Part shown: piece after piece, positions 19,177 through 28,068 of the stretch | How the letters are laid out: each line of letters starts with the position of its first letter | Position numbering within the stretch: the stretch's first letter is position 1 | DNA from: Roseovarius sp. EL26 | GTDB lineage: Bacteria > Pseudomonadota > Alphaproteobacteria > Rhodobacterales > Rhodobacteraceae | Length of the DNA: 64,000 nt | Assembly: GCF_900327775.1 (NCBI RefSeq) | Contig: NZ_OUMZ01000007.1 | Location: forward strand, 1,041,606 to 1,105,605 | Reading direction: 5' to 3' | Made by a program: the position numbers and the translations under genes | The notes under the pieces: generated by a model | Database searches by the model: none | Told to the model about the DNA's origin: nothing | What the model saw: only the letters and a program-made list of their open reading frames with translations

Positions 19177-19445
19177 CAGATCTTTGGGCACAATGGTGGG
19201 TCTGGCTAGGCGCAGCACTCGTACTCGCCATTCTCGAAACCCTTGCACCGGGATATATTTTCCTTGGTATCGCCCTAGGCGCGGCCATCACTGCCGGGGT
19301 TGTCGCCCTGCCCTTCAATATCGGCCTGCCCGCCCTTATGGCGGTGTTTGCGGTACTGTCTCTGATCTCGTGGTTCGCCCTGCGCCGCGCGTTTAAACCT
19401 GCCGACGATCAGACCCGAATTGTGCATGAAGACATCAACAAATAA
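19173..19445 (+). CDS. NfeD-like short membrane protein
   Basis: The 90-residue protein has two or three membrane-spanning segments (WVWLGAALVLAILETLAPGY; ALGAAITAGVVALPF; ALMAVFAVLSLISWFALRR), with a conserved Leu-Glu-x4-Pro-Gly. This is the short NfeD type that partners with stomatin-like proteins. It lacks the C-terminal OB-fold domain of longer NfeD proteins, or carries only a stub of it. The start overlaps the SPFH stop by 4 bases, implying coupled translation. Confidence 0.9.
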   Translation: MTDLWAQWWVWLGAALVLAILETLAPGYIFLGIALGAAITAGVVALPFNIGLPALMAVFAVLSLISWFALRRAFKPADDQTRIVHEDINK

Positions 19446-19450
19446 TAATC

Positions 19451-19473
19451 AGGCGGGATATTCCCGCCTTTTT
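19451..19473 (+). terminator. Rho-independent terminator after the NfeD gene
   Basis: Eight-base arms AGGCGGGA and TCCCGCCT flank a TAT loop and run straight into TTTTT. It lies 5 bases after the NfeD stop codon. Confidence 0.9.
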
Positions 19474-19488
19474 GAAATTTTGTGGAAG

Positions 19489-19572
19489 TGGTGCGGGTGA
19501 AGGGACTCGAACCCCCACGCCATAGGCGCCAGAACCTAAATCTGGTGCGTCTACCAATTCCGCCACACCCGC
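19489..19572 (-). tRNA. tRNA-Leu (anticodon TAG)
   Basis: The minus-strand gene starts GCGGGTGTGGCGGAATTGG and ends with an encoded ACCA. Acceptor stem GCGGGTG pairs with CACCCGC. The anticodon arm CCAGA-TTTAGGT-TCTGG gives TAG. A long variable arm (GCCTATGGCG) and the GTTCGAG T loop identify a class II leucine tRNA of 84 bases. Confidence 0.97.
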
Positions 19573-19620
19573 ATTGAGGTGCCACATAACAAAGCCCGTA
19601 ACGGGATGCGAGAGGAAAAT

Positions 19621-20502
19621 TCAGCTCACGCCAAGTTTTTGGAAAACCTTTGGCAATTCCTCTGGCAGATCCTCGGCAATCAGACCGGGGCCAAAGCTGA
19701 GTGCGCATTCCACATGCAGCCACGCGGCCGTTTCCGCTGCCTGCATCGGATCAAACTCGCGCGCCATCAATCCGGTGACAAACCCAGAAAGCACATCCCC
19801 CGATCCCGCTGTCGCCAACCAAGGTGCCGATCTCTCATAATGCGCAGAGTTGATGGAACAGCGCCCATCAGGTGCTGCAATCACCGTATCGGCACCCTTG
19901 AACAGGACAACACACCCCGCCCTTTTGGCCGCCTCTCGCGTCGCATCCACCTTGGAATAGGCCAGGCCTTTGGTGGGCGCTTCGTTCAGTTTCGCAGCAA
20001 TGTCCGGAAACAACCGCGCAAACTCCCCGCCATGCGGCGTCAAAACACAGTTTTTATGCAGCTTGTCGAATAACACTTCCGGACTATCCGCGAAGACTGA
20101 CAGAGCATCCGCATCCAAAACTGTTGCCCGTTTGGCCGCCAAAGCCACCGGCACCAATTCTAGTGCTCGTTCAAGCCCCACCCCCGGCCCCAGACACAGC
20201 GCATTCAAGCGCTCGTCCTGCAACACCTCGGCAAAGCCTTCGCCCCCCTCAATCCGCTTGAGCATCACCGCCGTGACCTGACATGCCACCTCCATCTGTA
20301 CCGAGGGTGGCACGCCCAAGCTCACCAGCCCCGCCCCAATCCTGAGCGCCCCCCGCGCCGCCATGCGCGCCGCGCCGGTTTTGCCTGATCCACCCGAGAG
20401 GATGAGCGCATGACCGTGGGAATACTTGTGATTGTCGGAGTCTTTGCACAACCCGGCAATACGTGTGGCGTTGGCGTAGATAACTCTAGGGGCACGTCCC
20501 AT
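19621..20502 (-). CDS. nnrD: ADP/ATP-dependent (S)-NAD(P)H-hydrate dehydratase
   Basis: The 293-residue protein repairs hydrated NADH and NADPH using a nucleotide cofactor. It matches the C-terminal half of the bifunctional YjeF/Nnr enzyme: KYSHGHALILSGGSGKTGAARMAARGALRIGAGLV near the N terminus, VLTPHGGEFARLFP, and the signature TAGSGDVLSGFVTGLMA. It is in the same reading frame as the upstream epimerase gene, separated only by a TGA stop and one codon. AGAGAGG lies 8 bases before the ATG at 20502, so it can be translated separately. Confidence 0.9.
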   Translation of the reverse strand: MGRAPRVIYANATRIAGLCKDSDNHKYSHGHALILSGGSGKTGAARMAARGALRIGAGLVSLGVPPSVQMEVACQVTAVMLKRIEGGEGFAEVLQDERLNALCLGPGVGLERALELVPVALAAKRATVLDADALSVFADSPEVLFDKLHKNCVLTPHGGEFARLFPDIAAKLNEAPTKGLAYSKVDATREAAKRAGCVVLFKGADTVIAAPDGRCSINSAHYERSAPWLATAGSGDVLSGFVTGLMAREFDPMQAAETAAWLHVECALSFGPGLIAEDLPEELPKVFQKLGVS

Positions 20503-20505
20503 ATG

Positions 20506-21201
20506 TCAGGCCTCTCTGTCGGGCAAACCGATGTCCACAACCATCAGGCGTGCATCCGCCATATGTGGCATCTCGTGAATTGGTTTAGGTGAATGAAACG
20601 TGACGATCAAATCGCTTGGCATCGGGCGTTGTGCGAGGGTCGCGCCTGTGTCCACGTCGTATCCGGTAGGGATATCTATCGCGACGAAAAATGGCGTTGG
20701 CCCTGCACCTTCACCAAAGGTCGCATCAATCAGGCGGTTCATTGGCGCCATAACCTCGTTCAGCGGTGCGCGCTGACCGATGCCAAAAAGAGCATCCACC
20801 ACAAGCCATTGTTCCACCCCTTCAACCACAGCCTGCCGTGCCGCCCCCATAAGGATTTCGGCGTCATACCGATGTGCGACACCGATTTCACACCACCGCT
20901 TATAATTCACCCGCGCATCCGGTGGCAGCTTATCGGCCTCTCCATGCAGAAACACCTCCACCTCCCAGCCCCATTCCTTGAGCAATCGGGCAACAACAAA
21001 TCCATCACCGCCATTATTGCCCGGCCCGCACAGGACCACCGCGCGGTAGGATGTTTTTGCCTGCTCCGGCCATTCCTCAAAAATCGCCTCTACCACGCCC
21101 TGCCCTGCGCGTTCCATCAGCTCAAGTCCGGTGACCTCACCCGATTCAATCGCGGCCTGCTCAATGGCCCGCATCTGGGCTGCAGTCAAAAGTTCTGTCA
21201 T
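20506..21201 (-). CDS. nnrE: NAD(P)H-hydrate epimerase
   Basis: The 231-residue protein matches the YjeF N-terminal domain that interconverts the R and S forms of NAD(P)H hydrate. Features are MTELLTAAQMRAIEQAAI at the start, GPGNNGGDGFVVARLL as the nucleotide-binding loop, and VDALFGIGQRAPL. In most proteobacteria this domain is fused to the dehydratase. Here a TGA at 20506-20508 ends it four bases before the in-frame ATG of nnrD. The start at 21201 is chosen because the long upstream extension carries no family sequence and crosses glnB's start region. Confidence 0.88.
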   Translation of the reverse strand: MTELLTAAQMRAIEQAAIESGEVTGLELMERAGQGVVEAIFEEWPEQAKTSYRAVVLCGPGNNGGDGFVVARLLKEWGWEVEVFLHGEADKLPPDARVNYKRWCEIGVAHRYDAEILMGAARQAVVEGVEQWLVVDALFGIGQRAPLNEVMAPMNRLIDATFGEGAGPTPFFVAIDIPTGYDVDTGATLAQRPMPSDLIVTFHSPKPIHEMPHMADARLMVVDIGLPDREA

Positions 21202-21258
21202 CTGGGTCTCACTCGATTCACTCTTGCTCGTTTTAAACGCAACTTGCCTAAAATTTAG

Positions 21259-21708
<450 letters not shown>

Positions 21709-21748
21709 ACCCTTTCGCAATTTTCCCAGCAAAAAAAGGAAATCGGGA

Positions 21749-23155
21749 ATGAGCATCTCAGACGTTCTCAACCAAATCCGCGAAGACGACATCGAATATG
21801 TCGACATCCGCTTCACTGACCCGCGCGGCAAACTACAGCACGTCACTATCATCGCCGATCTGGTTGATGAAGATTTCCTCGAAGAGGGCTTCATGTTTGA
21901 CGGCTCCTCCATCGCGGGTTGGAAATCGATCGAGGCCTCGGACATGAAGCTCATGCCCGACACCACAAGCGCCTATGTTGATCCGTTTTACGCGGAAAAA
22001 ACCCTGTGCATCCATTGCTCGGTTGTTGAGCCTGACACTGGCGAAGCTTACCCACGCGACCCACGTGGCACGGCCCAAAAGGCTGAGGCTTACCTGAAAT
22101 CAACAGGTATCGGCGATGTGGCATACATGGGCCCAGAGGCTGAGTTCTTTCTGTTTGACGATGTGCGTTTCTCTAACAGTATCAACAAAGTATCCTACGA
22201 GGTTGATGCATCAGACGCATCCTGGAACACAGACACCGAATATGAGATGGGCAACATGGGCCATCGCCCTGGCCTCAAAGGTGGTTACTTCCCGGTTAAC
22301 CCAATCGATGAGGCACAGGACCTGCGTTCCGAGATGCTCAGCACCATGAAACGTCTGGGTATGAAGGTCGACAAACACCACCACGAAGTCGCCAGCTGCC
22401 AGCACGAACTGGGCCTGATCTTTGGATCACTGACCGAGCAAGCAGACGAGCTGCAAAAATTCAAATATATCATTCACAACGTGGCGCACGCCTACGGCAA
22501 ATCCGCCACCTTCATGCCAAAACCGATCTATGGTGATAACGGTTCCGGCATGCACGTGAACATGTCGATCTGGAAAGATGGCAAGCCTTTGTTTGCAGGT
22601 GACAAATATGCTGACCTGAGCCAGGAAGCACTGTATTTCATTGGCGGCATCCTGAGCCACGCCAAATCGCTGAACGCCTTCACCAACCCGGCCACGAACA
22701 GCTACAAACGTCTGATCCCAGGATTCGAAGCCCCCGTTCTGCGCGCCTATTCGGCACGTAACCGCTCGGGTTGTGTTCGGATCCCATGGACCGAAAGCCC
22801 CAAGGCGAAACGTGTTGAGGCGCGCTTCCCCGATCCGGCGGCCAACCCTTATCTGTGCTTTGCTGCCCTGCTGATGGCTGGCCTTGACGGGATCAAAAAC
22901 AAAATCGATCCGGGCGAAGCCATGGACAAAAACCTCTATGACCTTCCTGCGGAAGAGCTCAAAGACATCCCAACTGTCTGCGGCAGCCTGCGCGAAGCCA
23001 TGGAAGAATTGGAAGCGGATCACGACTACCTGATCGCCGGTGACGTTTTCACCAAAGACCAGATCGACGGCTATATCGCCCTTAAGATGGAAGAGATTCA
23101 ATCTTACGAGCACACACCGCACCCGGTTGAGTTCCAAATGTACTACAGCTGCTAA
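21749..23155 (+). CDS. glnA: Glutamine synthetase type I
   Basis: The 468-residue enzyme condenses ammonia and glutamate to glutamine, as a cytoplasmic dodecamer. Typical features are [26 protein letters not shown], the [13 protein letters not shown] active-site strand, [16 protein letters not shown], the ATP-binding loop [17 protein letters not shown], and NLYDLPAEE, whose tyrosine is the adenylylation site. The start at 21749 follows AAGGA and gives the normal length. It is cotranscribed with glnB 40 bases upstream and ends at a strong terminator. Confidence 0.98.
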   Translation: MSISDVLNQIREDDIEYVDIRFTDPRGKLQHVTIIADLVDEDFLEEGFMFDGSSIAGWKSIEASDMKLMPDTTSAYVDPFYAEKTLCIHCSVVEPDTGEAYPRDPRGTAQKAEAYLKSTGIGDVAYMGPEAEFFLFDDVRFSNSINKVSYEVDASDASWNTDTEYEMGNMGHRPGLKGGYFPVNPIDEAQDLRSEMLSTMKRLGMKVDKHHHEVASCQHELGLIFGSLTEQADELQKFKYIIHNVAHAYGKSATFMPKPIYGDNGSGMHVNMSIWKDGKPLFAGDKYADLSQEALYFIGGILSHAKSLNAFTNPATNSYKRLIPGFEAPVLRAYSARNRSGCVRIPWTESPKAKRVEARFPDPAANPYLCFAALLMAGLDGIKNKIDPGEAMDKNLYDLPAEELKDIPTVCGSLREAMEELEADHDYLIAGDVFTKDQIDGYIALKMEEIQSYEHTPHPVEFQMYYSC

Positions 23156-23179
23156 TACAGCAGGTAATACCAGACGATC

Positions 23180-23204
23180 AGGCGCCCTTCGGGGCGCCTT
23201 TTTT
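23180..23204 (+). terminator. Rho-independent terminator of glnBA
   Basis: Eight-base arms AGGCGCCC and GGGCGCCT close a TTCG tetraloop, followed by a run of T. It lies 24 bases after the glnA stop. Confidence 0.92.
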
Positions 23205-23301
23205 GTACGCACTCTTCCGCCGTGGGCAATGTGACCTGTTTGACACTCCCGCAACACAGGCTAGATTGCCCCAACTGATTTCATACCAAAAGGATATCTG
23301 A

Positions 23302-24141
23302 ATGCGTCGCATCGCTCTTGGCCTTCTCATGACGGCCCTGTTCGCAGCCCCGGCCACCGCCCAAACACTTGACCGCATCCGGGCCAAAGGAGAAATTAAC
23401 ATCGGATACCGCACGGACGCAGCGCCCCTGTCATTCGCCGATAGTGGCGGTAATCCTACCGGTTATTCGATCAAAATCTGCAAAGCAATTGTTGCGGCTA
23501 TGGCTCAGCCACTTGAGCTTGAAAAAATCAAGACAAACTTTATCCCGGTCACAACAGAAGATCGTTTTGACAAAGTGGCATCCGGTGATGTTGACCTTTT
23601 GTGCGGAGCATCGACAATCACGCTGAGCCGCAGAGTGAAAGTTGACTTTTCAACTCCAACTTTCATTGATGGAACTGCAGTTCTGCTACTTCGGGACGCC
23701 AGCGGGGATATGTCAGCCCTGGATGGCAAGAAAATTGGCGTTAGAAAAGGCACTACCACCGAGAAAGCCCTGGGAAATTCGCTAAAACGCGCTGGCGTCA
23801 ATGGTGAAGTCGTTGCGTTTGATAACCATCAGGCTGCGATGGCGGCTATGGAAGCTGGCGAAATCGAAGCCCATTTCGCAGATCAATCTATTCTGTACAA
23901 TCTCTTTAGTAATAGTGAGCTACAAAATAAGTTCAAAATTTCAAACGAAATTTTAACGGTGGAAAAGCATGGCTTAGTGATGGCGCGTGGTGATGCGGAT
24001 ATGCGTCTTTTGGTCGATACCATCCTCTCAAGGCTTTATTCCAGTGGAGAGATGTCGAAACTATACCGCAAATCTTTCCCTACAGCACAACCTGGGCTGG
24101 CGATGCGTGCCATGTATCTGATCGCACCTACATTGCCGTGA
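23302..24141 (+). CDS. Amino-acid ABC transporter periplasmic binding protein (SBP_bac_3)
   Basis: The 279-residue protein has a signal peptide (MRRIALGLLMTALFAAPATA, cleavage about residue 20) and the family-3 solute-binding pattern: IRAKGEINIGYRTDAAPLSF, GYSIKICKAIV, FDKVASGDVDLLCG, then DGKKIGVRKGTTTEKAL. Ligands in this family are polar amino acids, often glutamate or aspartate. No permease or ATPase genes are adjacent, so it is an orphan binding protein. A terminator follows. AAAGGA precedes the ATG. Confidence 0.88.
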   Translation: MRRIALGLLMTALFAAPATAQTLDRIRAKGEINIGYRTDAAPLSFADSGGNPTGYSIKICKAIVAAMAQPLELEKIKTNFIPVTTEDRFDKVASGDVDLLCGASTITLSRRVKVDFSTPTFIDGTAVLLLRDASGDMSALDGKKIGVRKGTTTEKALGNSLKRAGVNGEVVAFDNHQAAMAAMEAGEIEAHFADQSILYNLFSNSELQNKFKISNEILTVEKHGLVMARGDADMRLLVDTILSRLYSSGEMSKLYRKSFPTAQPGLAMRAMYLIAPTLP

Positions 24142-24490
24142 TCATCGCAATCGTGAGCTAACATCGAAAAACCACAGATCAAAGGCACCATTATGGTGCC
24201 TTTTTTCATTATCTCAATGAGCACGGTCTCTTCATGTAAATTGCTTATCTTGCCTCAGCAAAAGCCAAAATATCTCTCAGCATAGGTATTCAAACGTTGA
24301 AACACCAAAGTCTGCAGCAGTTCTCAGAGAAAAACTACAAGCTATTTCTTTGTGACTATTTGTTTCAAATTTAGCACCAATAGCTTGAAATTTTGCAAAT
24401 TGCCTCAATGTGTCCGCAATTGAAACAAATTGATTTCACCTTATGCGTGCTATGTGCGTTAGAGCACAAATGTTCTGAGCGGGCTGTGGC
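24142..24490. other. AT-rich intergenic region
   Basis: After the terminator at 24181-24206 there are about 280 AT-rich bases before the next start codon. No open frame with a ribosome binding site was found. The region probably holds the promoter of the unknown membrane protein gene at 24491. Confidence 0.5.
24181..24206 (+). terminator. Rho-independent terminator after the binding protein gene
   Basis: Ten-base arms AAAGGCACCA and TGGTGCCTTT surround a 3-base loop and continue into six T residues. Confidence 0.9.
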
Positions 24491-25363
24491 ATGGATAATG
24501 ATAAAGATTGGTTGACTTCGGGCCTGGTGTTTTTGGGCTATCGAGATCTTGATATCGTCAAAATCGCCAATCGTGTTGCCCATAGCTTTGAGGCGCTCGA
24601 AGAAAAAGTCACATCCGTCAGAGTCCTCTCTGACATCTGCGCAATAGTTTCGACTGCAGATCACGTTGTGCGCTTGGCAATCTGCGAAGATATTGAAATC
24701 GCGACGTTGCAAACCCCCGCTGAATTTTTTTTAGCTGTCCAAATCAAACCAAATCTAGATGAAACCGGAATACCGGGGAGCACTCCGCTGAAAACGGATT
24801 CCGTGTTGGCCCATACACTGACATTGCTGCATTGGGCGCTGTCGCCCGACTATGTCAAATGGATAGGTCGAACGGCCGTGTTGAGCAGCGCCGACTTCAT
24901 CAAGGCCACAACACAACCTGAAGATCACGAAAGCCTTGTATTGCAACAAGGAACTACACCAGTTTCACGCGCCAAAGTCCTGCCGGAAATTGAAGAAACC
25001 GCAGATATTTTGCAGCAGCGCTTACTTGCACGGCAGTCTGTAACTGATCAAGATCACGCACGTAACAGTGACTTGCGCGCAATATTTCAGGAAAACTATC
25101 CAACTGAATCCAATCGCGCTGCCATCGTAGTCAACGCCATAAGACATAGTGACCTGCAGCGCTTGTCTGCATGGCTCATGTCGTTTTCTGTTTCTCTGTT
25201 TTGCCTTCCTATCGGTTTGGCATTGATTGTTTTCAACCTGATCAAGGGCGAAGACCTACGGCTGAGCTCTCAGGCTGCGGCTCTGACTGGGACATTTATC
25301 GCCTTTAACGCATATGGCACCACAGCTCAGGCCATGGGTGCCATTCAACACCTGGTCGGCTAA
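24491..25363 (+). CDS. Unknown protein with C-terminal membrane segments
   Basis: I do not recognise a named family in this 290-residue protein. Residues 1-150 form a soluble alpha/beta domain with no Cys or nucleotide-binding motif. A hydrophobic region follows near the C terminus: SAWLMSFSVSLFCLPIGLALIVFNLI (about residues 227-252) and a weaker second segment. The layout, and short matching stretches, resemble the protein at 26414-27076, so the two may be distant paralogues. They flank a lytic transglycosylase gene. The N-terminal domain would be cytoplasmic if the C-terminal segment anchors it. No strong ribosome binding site is visible at 24491. Confidence 0.7.
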   Translation: MDNDKDWLTSGLVFLGYRDLDIVKIANRVAHSFEALEEKVTSVRVLSDICAIVSTADHVVRLAICEDIEIATLQTPAEFFLAVQIKPNLDETGIPGSTPLKTDSVLAHTLTLLHWALSPDYVKWIGRTAVLSSADFIKATTQPEDHESLVLQQGTTPVSRAKVLPEIEETADILQQRLLARQSVTDQDHARNSDLRAIFQENYPTESNRAAIVVNAIRHSDLQRLSAWLMSFSVSLFCLPIGLALIVFNLIKGEDLRLSSQAAALTGTFIAFNAYGTTAQAMGAIQHLVG

Positions 25364-25448
25364 AACGTGATAGCCATCACAGGTTTCCCTTGTGCTGGCG
25401 CAACTCTCGACTACCTTTGATGAGAACCGCATCACTGAGGCTTTTGTC

Positions 25449-26261
25449 ATGTTAACGAAAAAAAGAAATTTCATTCTATCATTAGGAACTTGTTTGTTGG
25501 TTTTACAAACTGGGGCAGCAACGGCTGCTGAGTGCGGTAACAATGCCAGCGGGTTTGGAGCTTGGAAATCCAGCTTTGTCAAACAGGCCAAACAAGCCGG
25601 CGTTGGCAAGCGTGGCTTGCAAGCCCTTGCCAGTGCACAATATGCAACACGCACCATTGCCGCAGACCGCAATCAGAAAAGCTTTAAATATTCGTTAGAA
25701 AAATTCATGCAGGTGCGTGGTGCCAATACAATTGTTGCGCAAGGCCGCAAACGCAAAGCCGCAAACCCTAATTTCTATGCCTCACTAGAGCGTCAATATG
25801 GTGTGCCCGCGGGTGTCATAATCGCCATTCATGGTATGGAAACAGGGTTTGGTGGCTTCATGGGCGATAGCGCCGTTGTTTCGGCGATCACGACCCTTGC
25901 CTATGATTGTCGTCGCTCCGACTTTTTCGTGCCCCATGCCCTTGGCGCATTGAAATTGGTTGATCACGGCGCGATTACCCCTGCCACAAAAGGCGCCAAA
26001 CACGGCGAGTTGGGGCACACGCAGTTCCTGCCTGGAAATGCCTTAAAATATGGCGTGGACGCAAATGGCGACGGTAAAGTCGACTTTTATTCTCAAGCTG
26101 ATGCACTGGCCTCAACTGCTAATTTTTTGCGGCAAAAGGGTTGGAAGCCAGGAAAAGGATATCAACCCGGTCAACCCAACTTTCAAACCCTGCAGCAATG
26201 GAATGCGGCTGGTGTCTATCAAAAAGCCATCGCCATTATGGCAGCGAAAATCGATGCGTGA
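25449..26261 (+). CDS. Lytic murein transglycosylase, MltB-like (SLT_2)
   Basis: The 270-residue protein cleaves peptidoglycan glycan strands in the periplasm with formation of 1,6-anhydro ends. A signal peptide (residues 1-27, ending ATAAEC) is followed by the transglycosylase domain. The catalytic glutamate lies in AIHGMETGFGG (Glu131). DSAVVSAITTLAYD, the GELGHTQFLPGNALKYGVD segment and DFYSQADALASTANFL are characteristic of the MltB family. The ATG at 25449 follows GAGG and gives a proper signal sequence; an upstream ATG at 25392 adds codons of no family character. A Cys at about residue 29 is unlikely to be a lipobox. Confidence 0.9.
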   Translation: MLTKKRNFILSLGTCLLVLQTGAATAAECGNNASGFGAWKSSFVKQAKQAGVGKRGLQALASAQYATRTIAADRNQKSFKYSLEKFMQVRGANTIVAQGRKRKAANPNFYASLERQYGVPAGVIIAIHGMETGFGGFMGDSAVVSAITTLAYDCRRSDFFVPHALGALKLVDHGAITPATKGAKHGELGHTQFLPGNALKYGVDANGDGKVDFYSQADALASTANFLRQKGWKPGKGYQPGQPNFQTLQQWNAAGVYQKAIAIMAAKIDA

Positions 26262-26413
26262 AAATTGAACCATCTAGTTTTGGCAATTAATTGCTCACCC
26301 ATACGTGTACTGCTTGGATGACCTAATTCCGCCACAGTCCAAGCAAATTGTGTCCAAATTCATATGATGAAGTTCATATAATATTCGGACACTATAAGTG
26401 GGTGGAACATACG

Positions 26414-27076
26414 ATGTCCTATAATGATTTTGGAACGATCGCGGTCCTTGAGTATCGCCAAAAGCCAAAAATTGGATTTTCTGATATTGTCGAAGAGTTC
26501 GACATTGCCTTTCAGATGGCAGACACAGGCGTGCGCAGCCTGACTTGGGATTGTGATGACGTTGCAATTCTTGACCGCGAAACATTGCGTATCGCATTGG
26601 GATGGCTGAAACCCAACAGACCGGGGAATTCATGGCATTTGGTGATTGCTGTTGGCAGTTCGCCGCAGGGTGAAAAGTGCCCTCCAACGGCCGGCTACTT
26701 CGAGGCAATGTCACAACACATTGTAGAGCATACCAACAGCTACCTTCCTTATGACACCGTGATGCAAGGCGAAGCTAGCTGTGCGATCGGCAGCGATTTG
26801 ATCGACCTTGTTGCAGACCTCGTCGATGACAGCAGTGATCAGGTTGCAGACAACGCACCTTATGTGGCACCAGATGATATGATCCTGACTGCCGACGACG
26901 AGCCAGAGCAAAGCATCTCTCTTGTCAGTATCGGTGAGAAAATCTCACTTCCCAAGCGGTTGACCATCTATACGCTCAGCTGTTCATTCCTGCTACAGGT
27001 TCCTGCCATTGGGGCCTTTATGTTGGTGTATTCATTGCTGCGTGATGTCAGCGGAACCACGGCTCTTCCAGCCTGA
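26414..27076 (+). CDS. Unknown protein with C-terminal membrane anchor
   Basis: The protein has about 220 residues and no family I can name. It begins MSYNDFGTIAVLEYRQKPKI. The N-terminal 140 residues form a soluble alpha/beta domain, then comes an acidic linker (about residues 140-170), and then one hydrophobic segment LTIYTLSCSFLLQVPAIGAFMLVYSLL near the C terminus. It resembles the protein at 24491-25363 in overall plan and in scattered positions such as the DIV...RSL...DVAI...RIAL pattern. A start at 26414 is chosen over 26348 because conserved-looking sequence begins there. Confidence 0.68.
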   Translation: MSYNDFGTIAVLEYRQKPKIGFSDIVEEFDIAFQMADTGVRSLTWDCDDVAILDRETLRIALGWLKPNRPGNSWHLVIAVGSSPQGEKCPPTAGYFEAMSQHIVEHTNSYLPYDTVMQGEASCAIGSDLIDLVADLVDDSSDQVADNAPYVAPDDMILTADDEPEQSISLVSIGEKISLPKRLTIYTLSCSFLLQVPAIGAFMLVYSLLRDVSGTTALPA

Positions 27077-27105
27077 ACCTTCGCTCAGACTCTTTTTGCC
27101 GGACC

Positions 27106-27144
27106 GGCCTGTCCTTGCTTGAATGAAGGGCAGGCCGAACTTTT
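27106..27144. terminator. Bidirectional terminator between convergent genes
   Basis: Eleven-base arms GGCCTGTCCTT and AAGGGCAGGCC (one G-T pair) close a 9-base loop and are followed by TTTTT at 27141. It separates the unknown membrane protein gene and the DUF3445 gene. Confidence 0.75.
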
Positions 27145-27945
27145 TCAATTCTCTGATGTGTCCCCGCGTTTCATCACATAGGTATGGATAGAAAAGACAC
27201 AGGCCTGTGTTTTCGGCAGGCGCAGCACGCATTGTCTCTCAGTCCGCAGATAAGGATAATCTGCGCTTAATTCCTCAGACGGGGTCTGACGTGATACAGG
27301 CTGAAACAAGGATGGGTCAGAATAATACAGCCGGTTAAACCGCCACAGTGGCCGCCCAACCTGTACGCCATCAAAAAGGCGCTGCACCCGCCGCGCGACT
27401 TGATCATCATATTCCTGCACCCGCGCATGAATACCAATCAATGGTCGCCCGATCTTGTCGGACAATCGCCAGCTTGCCGGGAAACACAACACCGCCCCGG
27501 TCAACACATGTTCATCGCCCTGTTTTTGCAACAGGCAAAAATCATCCTGCACAATCCGTCCAAGACTCCCCAAAGGATCATCTGGATAAACATCAACAAC
27601 GACTCCATCTGGCCTCTTCACTGAGCTGCCCGATATCTGATACCCCTGCCCGTTTATCCTCAGCCAGCCCAGAACATGCTCCAACAGCTCCTCCGCTGCT
27701 GCACGCCCCTCGGGCAACAACGCTAAAACATCCTCTCGCCGTGTTTGCAGCAAGCGTTCCCGCTCGGCCATCTGGGCAGTAAAAGCCTCATCAGATAGCA
27801 GCCATTCTTCCGGCTTTAGCGGTGCAATCCCCGGCAAGGCGCGCAGGTTCTCCACATCATGCGGGGTTTGGGTCTGAAGGATCTCTTTGCCCTGTGCCTG
27901 GGTCTGGGCATGATCCTTGAAATGCAACGCCTCATTTTCCGCCAT
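27145..27945 (-). CDS. DUF3445 protein (heme-dependent oxidative N-demethylase-like)
   Basis: The 266-residue protein matches the DUF3445 family, whose characterised members are heme enzymes that oxidatively demethylate secondary amines. Family features include LPGIAPLKPEEWL, VQDDFCLLQKQGDEHVLTGA, CFPASWRLSDKIGRPL, IHARVQEYDD and YLRTERQCVLRLPKTQACVFSIHTY. The start at 27945 is supported by AGAGGTG. Whether this copy binds heme or acts on amines is inference from the family. It is divergent from purB. Residues before the chosen Met carry no homology. Confidence 0.82.
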   Translation of the reverse strand: MAENEALHFKDHAQTQAQGKEILQTQTPHDVENLRALPGIAPLKPEEWLLSDEAFTAQMAERERLLQTRREDVLALLPEGRAAAEELLEHVLGWLRINGQGYQISGSSVKRPDGVVVDVYPDDPLGSLGRIVQDDFCLLQKQGDEHVLTGAVLCFPASWRLSDKIGRPLIGIHARVQEYDDQVARRVQRLFDGVQVGRPLWRFNRLYYSDPSLFQPVSRQTPSEELSADYPYLRTERQCVLRLPKTQACVFSIHTYVMKRGDTSEN

Positions 27946-28068
27946 AACACACCTCTGAGCTCTTAAAACACGGGCATTCCGCCTCACTTGGCCGCTCTTA
28001 CCTTGCCGCTGCGCGCTGCGCGGTCTAAACCCGCGTCAAGATTTAACCGATATCCGAAAGCCCGTCAC

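Noticed and set aside
22427..23257. 276-codon minus-strand open frame
   Set aside because: It is antisense to glnA and to its terminator; no domain is recognisable.
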